From Spirochaetales bacterium Spiro_04 (GTDB lineage Bacteria; Spirochaetota; Spirochaetia; Sphaerochaetales; Sphaerochaetaceae): a stretch of 34,646 bases of DNA. Below the pieces are notes generated by a model. That model saw only the letters and a list, made by a program, of their open reading frames with translations, was not told the DNA's origin and ran no database searches. Numbering within the stretch: the first letter of the stretch is position 1; each line of letters opens with the position of its first letter. Of this stretch, positions 25,829 to 34,646 are shown piece after piece. The position numbers were made by a program, and so were the translations under genes. Location: the NCBI GenBank assembly GCA_001604325.1, contig LVBF01000001.1, positions 1-34,646 on the forward strand, given 5' to 3'.

Positions 25829-27772
25829 GTGACAGAGAAACGACCCCCCATTGCAAAGCTCGGCATGCTCACCGGTCTGATCGTCCGCACGACGGTTGCA
25901 CGCGGCAAGATCCGCAACATCACGCTACCGACGCTGGACAACCGGTTCACCGTGGTGGGGACCCGGGATATCGGCGGAACCAACCGCGTCAAGGCGATCG
26001 TGAACGCCACGCCACTCTTCACCTCCTCGACCGTCTCCTACAAGGGACAGCCGGTCCTCGCCATCTTCGGTCCGGACAGCGAATCCATCGAGCTGGCAGC
26101 CCGGCAGGTGGTCATTGAATACGAAGCGGACGAAGCTGAAGAGGGGGGCGGCGCCACCCCGTACACCTGGGCATTCGGCTCCCTTGAGGAAGCGACGTCA
26201 GTGGAGGGGGCGCTGACGTTGGAGCGTACCTACCGGTACGGCAAGCTCGATACGGTCAACAGCACGCTCAGCCGAATCACGGTCGAGCTCATCGGCGGGG
26301 ACCTGCACATCTCGCTGCCCACCCAGTGGCCGCACCATGTACGGGAGACGGTGGCTGAGGTGACCGGATACCCGAAGAAGCGGATTTCCCTCCACACTGA
26401 AGTCTTTCACGCCCCCCATGATGAAATGCTCTTCATCCCCTCGATGCTGGCCGCCATCGCCGCCCTCGGCGCGCTCAAGAGCGGCACCTCTGTACAGCTC
26501 TTCTCTGTCATCTCCAACCGAAGGCCGGAGCTGACGATCAAGCGCAAGAGCTGGTACACCCCCGATGGACGGGTCCATGGGGAGAAGATCGAGGCCGAGG
26601 TGGACCAGGGTGCGGCCCTGCTCTTCAGTGATGAGATGGCCAACCACCTCATCGCCGGCCTCGCCCCGCCCTATGACCTGGAGGCGCTCTCGATCTCCAT
26701 CACCTTCCGCACCAGCGCCAAGGAGCCGGCCCACTTCCATGGGGACCTGGGGTACAGCGATGCGCAGGCGTGTACGGAAACCCACTACAACACCATCAGC
26801 AAGCTCGTCGGCTACAACCCACTCACCTGGCGGTTGAAGTTCCTCAGCGATGGAGGCAACAACGCCATCAAGACGGAGAAGTGCACCAAGCTCAAGGAGG
26901 TGCTGGAGGACGTGAGCGAGCGCTCGGGCTTTTTGCGCAAGTGCGCCGCCTATGAGATGCAGGGCCAGATGAAGGTCAAGCTCTCCACCTTCCTCAACTA
27001 CAGCCGGGGGACGGCCATCGCCTGTGCCCCGGGCATCAGCGGCTTCTCAAGCGAATGCCGCCAGATAACCCAGCAAGCGGTCCAGATCACCCTCAACGCA
27101 AACAACAAGGTCGAGATCAACACCTCGTTGCCGACGACCGGTTCGAGCGCCGAGGTCTGGAAACAGATCATCAAGAACGAGTTGGCCATCGACAAAGGGG
27201 ACATCACCTTCACCGAGGATTTCTCCCGCATCATCGACAGCGGACCGGTGGTCCTCTCGGTGGCGATCGGGCGGATGCCGCAACAGATCAAACGCGCCTG
27301 TGCCCTCATCAAGGAGAAGCGCTTCGTGCAGCCGCTCCCGATCAGCGAGAGCGTCCTCTCGCCGCGCCAAAGCGGCTCCAACACCGCCCTCTTCACCTCC
27401 AACACCTGGGTGGCCATCGCCTTGGAGCTTCAGATCGACGCCATCATGCTGCAGCCGGTGATCCGCTCGGTCTGGGCCACCATCACGATGCCCAAGGCCC
27501 CCAATGAGGAGATCGTGCGCAACAAGGCCCACCGCTCGATCGTCAGGGCGCTCAAGGAAGCGGGTGGAGAGCTCTCCTATACGAGCAACTTCGCCATCGA
27601 CATCAAGATCATCAGCGACGGGGAGCAGCTGCCCTCCTCCATCAGCAGCGCGGTGCGGGCGGCGGTGAACAGTGCCTTCCAGAGCGCCGTGGAGCAAGCA
27701 TTGAGCAGCGCGGTGACACGATTCCCCATCGACGGGAACGTCCTGCTCGCCTCCATCAAGGGGAAATCATGA
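25829..27772 (+). CDS. Divergent xanthine dehydrogenase-like molybdopterin-binding-subunit homologue (GTG start proposed; ORF open from 25760)
   Basis: Weak XDH large-subunit architecture (RTTVARGKIRNITLPTLDNRFTVVGTRDI..., YKGQPVLAIFGPDSESIELAARQVVIEYE); operonic with [2Fe-2S] and FAD-type subunits; SD ACGAGG at 25817-25822 upstream of GTG 25829. Confidence 0.75.
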   Translation: MTEKRPPIAKLGMLTGLIVRTTVARGKIRNITLPTLDNRFTVVGTRDIGGTNRVKAIVNATPLFTSSTVSYKGQPVLAIFGPDSESIELAARQVVIEYEADEAEEGGGATPYTWAFGSLEEATSVEGALTLERTYRYGKLDTVNSTLSRITVELIGGDLHISLPTQWPHHVRETVAEVTGYPKKRISLHTEVFHAPHDEMLFIPSMLAAIAALGALKSGTSVQLFSVISNRRPELTIKRKSWYTPDGRVHGEKIEAEVDQGAALLFSDEMANHLIAGLAPPYDLEALSISITFRTSAKEPAHFHGDLGYSDAQACTETHYNTISKLVGYNPLTWRLKFLSDGGNNAIKTEKCTKLKEVLEDVSERSGFLRKCAAYEMQGQMKVKLSTFLNYSRGTAIACAPGISGFSSECRQITQQAVQITLNANNKVEINTSLPTTGSSAEVWKQIIKNELAIDKGDITFTEDFSRIIDSGPVVLSVAIGRMPQQIKRACALIKEKRFVQPLPISESVLSPRQSGSNTALFTSNTWVAIALELQIDAIMLQPVIRSVWATITMPKAPNEEIVRNKAHRSIVRALKEAGGELSYTSNFAIDIKIISDGEQLPSSISSAVRAAVNSAFQSAVEQALSSAVTRFPIDGNVLLASIKGKS

Positions 27773-28296
27773 AGATAGATTGCACCATCGACGGCAAGGC
27801 CCTCTCCCTCTCGGTCAACTCCAACAAGCCGCTCTCGTTGATCCTGATGGAGGACCTTGAGAACCAGAGCCTCACCAGCTACTGTCGGGGAAGCGCCTGC
27901 GGAAACTGCCTCGTCCTGGTGAACGACGAGGCGGTCCTCAGCTGCCTGGTCCCCGCGTTCCGTATCAGGGGGGCGAAGATCAGGACCTTCGAGAGCTATC
28001 AACGGAGCCGCCAATACCGGGATATCGAGCGCGCCTACAAGGCAACCGGCATCAGGCCATGCCCCGCGTGCTACAATGCGCGCACGATCATCATCGAGTC
28101 GATCCTCCAGGATCTCACCGATGGCAAGCAGCAGGATGGCACCCCCATCGCCCGGGACGTGAAGCTGGACAACGAGAAGATCATCCGTGAGTTGAGCCTG
28201 AACACCTGCCAGTGCATGGACATGGCTGAGCTCATTCAAATCGTCGAGATCGCCTTGGGCTATCGCAACAGGAGGCGCCGTGTTCGAAGGAGTTAG
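27769..28296 (+). CDS. [2Fe-2S] iron-sulfur subunit of XDH-like enzyme
   Basis: CRGSACGNCLVLVNDEAVLSC (C-x4-C-x2-C-x11-C) and CPAC...CQC second cluster motif. Confidence 0.88.
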   Translation: MKIDCTIDGKALSLSVNSNKPLSLILMEDLENQSLTSYCRGSACGNCLVLVNDEAVLSCLVPAFRIRGAKIRTFESYQRSRQYRDIERAYKATGIRPCPACYNARTIIIESILQDLTDGKQQDGTPIARDVKLDNEKIIRELSLNTCQCMDMAELIQIVEIALGYRNRRRRVRRS

Positions 28297-29164
28297 GTCC
28301 CCACTCATCTATACCCCCCGCTCACTGAGTGAGTTTGCCACCGTCATCGGCCGCCACCCCCAGGCGATCCTCTGGGCAGGCGGCACCTACCTGATGAGCC
28401 GGAGCGACTACTATCCCACAGAGGCGAGGGATGGAATCATCGACCTCTCCTACATGGAGGAGCTGAAACGCATCACCCGAACCGACCGCTACGTCGAGAT
28501 CGGGGCGATGGTCACCGCTCGCCAGCTGCTGAGCGCCGGCAGGTTGCTCCTCCCCCCGATCCTCCAACAAACGCTGAGTTCGATCGGCACCCAGATCGTC
28601 CGTCGCCAGGTCACCGTCGGCGGCTCGCTCTGCATCAGCGACGCACGCTTCTCCCTCTCCACGACGCTGGCCATCCTCGCCGCAACCGCCGAGGTGAAAC
28701 GGTATGACAATGGGAAGGTGACCACCCACTGGATTCCCATCGCGAAGCTCTACGAGAAGGATGGAAAGCTGAACCTCGGCGCAAAGAACGCCCTGCTGAC
28801 CCGGATCAGGATCGGCCTGGAGTTCGGCGATTTCCAGCGCTTCGTGGTCTTCGGCGACCCTATCCGAAGAAGCGACGAGTGTGGTATAGTGGCGCTTCAA
28901 GCCAAGCGGGAGCAGAACGGCCTCTCCAAGGTCCAGTTCTGCGTCACCTTCCCGGGCAAAGCCTTCCACATCAGCAAGGACATCGAGTCCAAGCTGTCGG
29001 GTTCGGCGCTGCCGATTCATCCGGAGAAAGTCAACATCCTCAGCCATGAGCTGGTGGCTGAATTGACAAAGATGCACAGCACGATCAGCGAGCTGCAACT
29101 TGAACGGGCCAGGCGGATCTTCGAATCCTTCCTCCACGACCTGAACAGCCAATCGCTCTTGTAG
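28280..29164 (+). CDS. FAD-binding subunit of XDH-like enzyme (GTG start)
   Basis: YTPRSLSEFATVIGRHPQAILWAGGTYLM; IGTQIVRRQVTVGGSLCISD; SD AGGAGG; overlaps the [2Fe-2S] gene by 17 nt. Confidence 0.85.
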   Translation: MFEGVRSPLIYTPRSLSEFATVIGRHPQAILWAGGTYLMSRSDYYPTEARDGIIDLSYMEELKRITRTDRYVEIGAMVTARQLLSAGRLLLPPILQQTLSSIGTQIVRRQVTVGGSLCISDARFSLSTTLAILAATAEVKRYDNGKVTTHWIPIAKLYEKDGKLNLGAKNALLTRIRIGLEFGDFQRFVVFGDPIRRSDECGIVALQAKREQNGLSKVQFCVTFPGKAFHISKDIESKLSGSALPIHPEKVNILSHELVAELTKMHSTISELQLERARRIFESFLHDLNSQSLL

Positions 29165-29186
29165 CGGTGCATACGACAGGGGTCTT

Positions 29187-32639
<3,453 letters not shown>

Positions 32640-32659
32640 CGGCATAAGGGAGGAGAATC

Positions 32660-33301
32660 ATGCACTATACCACGTACCCGACCATCGCACAGACCTCCGG
32701 CGGCAGCACGTTCTTCATGACCCTCGCCTCCATCCTGGCGAGCCTCCTCTCCTTCTACTCCCTGCTCATCTGGCTGCGGATCGTCATCACCTGGATCCGC
32801 ATCCCACAAAACCCGCTCTCCCACGCCCTGGCGAAGATCGTCGACCCCTACCTCGACCTCTTCAAGTCCATCACGGCGCTCAAGCGGGAGCGCTTCGACC
32901 TCACCCCGCTCGCCGCGCTGGCCGCCCTCTCGGTGGTCCAGTCGATGCTGCGCCTCTACGGCAGCTACGGCACGATCACGCTGGGCATGGTCCTGGCCCT
33001 GCTGTTGCAGACGCTCTGGTCGTACCTGGCCAGCCCGATCTTCTGGTTCCTCCTGATCCTCTTATCTGTCCGCCTCTACTTCTGCTACCGTCCCAGCCCC
33101 CAAACGATCAGCTACATCGCCATGCTCGACTCGCTCGTCGGCTTTCTGCTCAACTGGGTACAGCGCCTCTTCTACCCCGGCAAGAGCGTCAACGATCGAC
33201 GCCTCGTGACCACCACCTTGATCTTCGTCCTCGTCCTCTACCTCACCAGCTCCGCCCTCATCAAGGCCCTGGTGACGCTCGTCTCCCGACTCGGGTTCTA
33301 G
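32660..33301 (+). CDS. YggT family membrane protein
   Basis: 213 aa; two YGGT-like halves (LLSFYSLLIWLRIVITWIRIPQNPLSHALAKIVDPYLDLFK). Confidence 0.85.
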   Translation: MHYTTYPTIAQTSGGSTFFMTLASILASLLSFYSLLIWLRIVITWIRIPQNPLSHALAKIVDPYLDLFKSITALKRERFDLTPLAALAALSVVQSMLRLYGSYGTITLGMVLALLLQTLWSYLASPIFWFLLILLSVRLYFCYRPSPQTISYIAMLDSLVGFLLNWVQRLFYPGKSVNDRRLVTTTLIFVLVLYLTSSALIKALVTLVSRLGF

Positions 33302-33302
33302 C

Positions 33303-34646
33303 ATGCCGCGCTTCCTCAGGGGCTTGGATGAATCGGTTTCGACCCTCCCCGGGGTGGGCCCGGCCGCCAAGGCCGGGTACGCCGAGCTGGGCATCGAGAC
33401 GTACAGCGACCTCCTGCTCCTCGCCCCCCGCACCTGGGAGGACCGCTCGTCCATCATGGCCGTGGGCTCGGTGGGCGACGGCGAGAATGCCAACACCATC
33501 GTCGAGGTCCTCTCCCACTCCTGGTTCGGCTTCAAGAACGCCAAGAAGCGAACGCTGAAGATCATCGTGCGCGATGTCTCGGGCGAAGGGGATGGGCGGC
33601 TGAGCCTCCTCTGCTTCGGACGCAATTTTCTGGAGAAGACGATCCGGGTGGGCAAACGCTACTACCTCTGGGCGCAGGTGCACACCCACATGGGTGAGAA
33701 GCAGAGCTCCCAGTTCGAGGCCTACCCCATCGGCGACGACCTCTCCATGCCCCCGCAGTTCGGCGCCATCCTGGCCATCTACCCACTGCGCCTCTCGCTC
33801 ACCCAACGGCTCATCAGGACCAACATCAAGGCGGTGCTCGACCGAGTCGACAGCTTCTACGATGAACTTCCCCCCTCCCTCAGGGAGCGGCACGACCTCC
33901 TCTCCACCGACGAGGCCATCCGGACCTACCATGCGCCTTCTTCGCTTGCCGCCCTCGAGCAGAGCCGGAGGACCCTCGCCTTCAGCGAGCTCTTCTACCT
34001 CCAGCTCGCCACCCGACGGAGGCAAGAGGTCAGGGAGCGGATAGCCCCCGCCAAAGCCGCTCCCACCAAACTTGAACTCGCCCTCATCGAGCGCCTCCCC
34101 TTCACCTTGACGGGGGACCAGATCACCGCCTTGAAGGAGATCCGCCTCGACTTGGCGCGGGTGGAGCCGATGAACCGCCTGCTCCAGGGCGATGTGGGGA
34201 GCGGCAAGACCTTGGTGGCGTGGATCAGTGCGCTCTACGCCCTCGGCCGAGGCGGCCAGGTCGCCTTCATGGCCCCCACCGAGCTGCTGGCGCGCCAGCA
34301 CGCCGAGAGTGCGGCGTCCCTCTTGGGGAACCTCGGCATCCGCCTCGCCTTCCTCACCGGGAGCGTGAAGAACAAGGAGCGCAAATACCTCTTGGAGGCG
34401 GTACGGGAGGGGGAGGTCGACATCCTCATCGGCACCCATGCCCTCTTCTCCGCCGAGGTGGTCTTCAAGGACCTGCGCTACGTCATCATCGACGAGCAAC
34501 ACCGCTTCGGCGTCGAGCAGCGCCTCGCGCTGCTGGCCAAGGCGACGGTGCCCGACCTCCTCCTGATGACCGCCACCCCAATCCCCCGCACCCTCAGCCT
34601 GACGGTCTTCGGCAACCTCAACATCTCCACGCTGAAGACGATGCCC
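33303..34646 (+). CDS. recG: ATP-dependent DNA helicase RecG (N-terminal part, runs off the window end)
   Basis: MPRFLRGLDESVSTLPGVGPAAKAGYAELGIETYSDLLLLAPRTWEDRS...; NRLLQGDVGSGKTLVAW, APTELLARQH, YVIIDEQHRFGVEQR, LMTATPIPRTL. Open at the window edge, hence missing from the ORF track. Confidence 0.97.
   Translation, partial: MPRFLRGLDESVSTLPGVGPAAKAGYAELGIETYSDLLLLAPRTWEDRSSIMAVGSVGDGENANTIVEVLSHSWFGFKNAKKRTLKIIVRDVSGEGDGRLSLLCFGRNFLEKTIRVGKRYYLWAQVHTHMGEKQSSQFEAYPIGDDLSMPPQFGAILAIYPLRLSLTQRLIRTNIKAVLDRVDSFYDELPPSLRERHDLLSTDEAIRTYHAPSSLAALEQSRRTLAFSELFYLQLATRRRQEVRERIAPAKAAPTKLELALIERLPFTLTGDQITALKEIRLDLARVEPMNRLLQGDVGSGKTLVAWISALYALGRGGQVAFMAPTELLARQHAESAASLLGNLGIRLAFLTGSVKNKERKYLLEAVREGEVDILIGTHALFSAEVVFKDLRYVIIDEQHRFGVEQRLALLAKATVPDLLLMTATPIPRTLSLTVFGNLNISTLKTMP

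Overview
The window is a dense, GC-rich bacterial chromosome segment. Gene content and protein flavour suggest a spirochaete of the Sphaerochaeta/Treponema type (inference, no search run). Most of it is ordinary housekeeping: secD (partial), yajC, groL, two isoprenoid-kinase-like membrane proteins (VTE5/DUF92 types), an RRM protein, DUF2207 plus LemA, argR-pgi, a heterodimeric ABC exporter, a membrane pyrophosphatase, an EamA transporter, a HAD hydrolase, a HigB/HigA-ImmA toxin-antitoxin-like pair, an aminotransferase / ModE-like regulator / 6-phosphofructokinase operon, ligA, a three-gene xanthine-dehydrogenase-like cluster, dnaE, yggT and recG (partial). No rRNA, tRNA, CRISPR array or transposase was recognised. 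The least explained features are: (1) a candidate ~115-nt orphan small RNA (~20338-20453, minus strand) with its own promoter and intrinsic terminator and two copies of an anti-Shine-Dalgarno-like CCUCCUUUU motif; (2) an XDH-like cluster whose large subunit lacks the usual GGGFGGK-type molybdopterin motif although the [2Fe-2S] cysteines are kept; (3) tandem ARG-box-like sites with canonical 21-bp spacing over the argR-pgi promoter; (4) a locally AT-rich TA module with a 20-bp perfect palindrome upstream; (5) a paired VTE5/VTE6-like kinase operon; and (6) an undescribed small membrane ORF with a strong promoter and SD upstream of hppA. All promoter, operator and RNA calls were made by eye and need computational and experimental confirmation.
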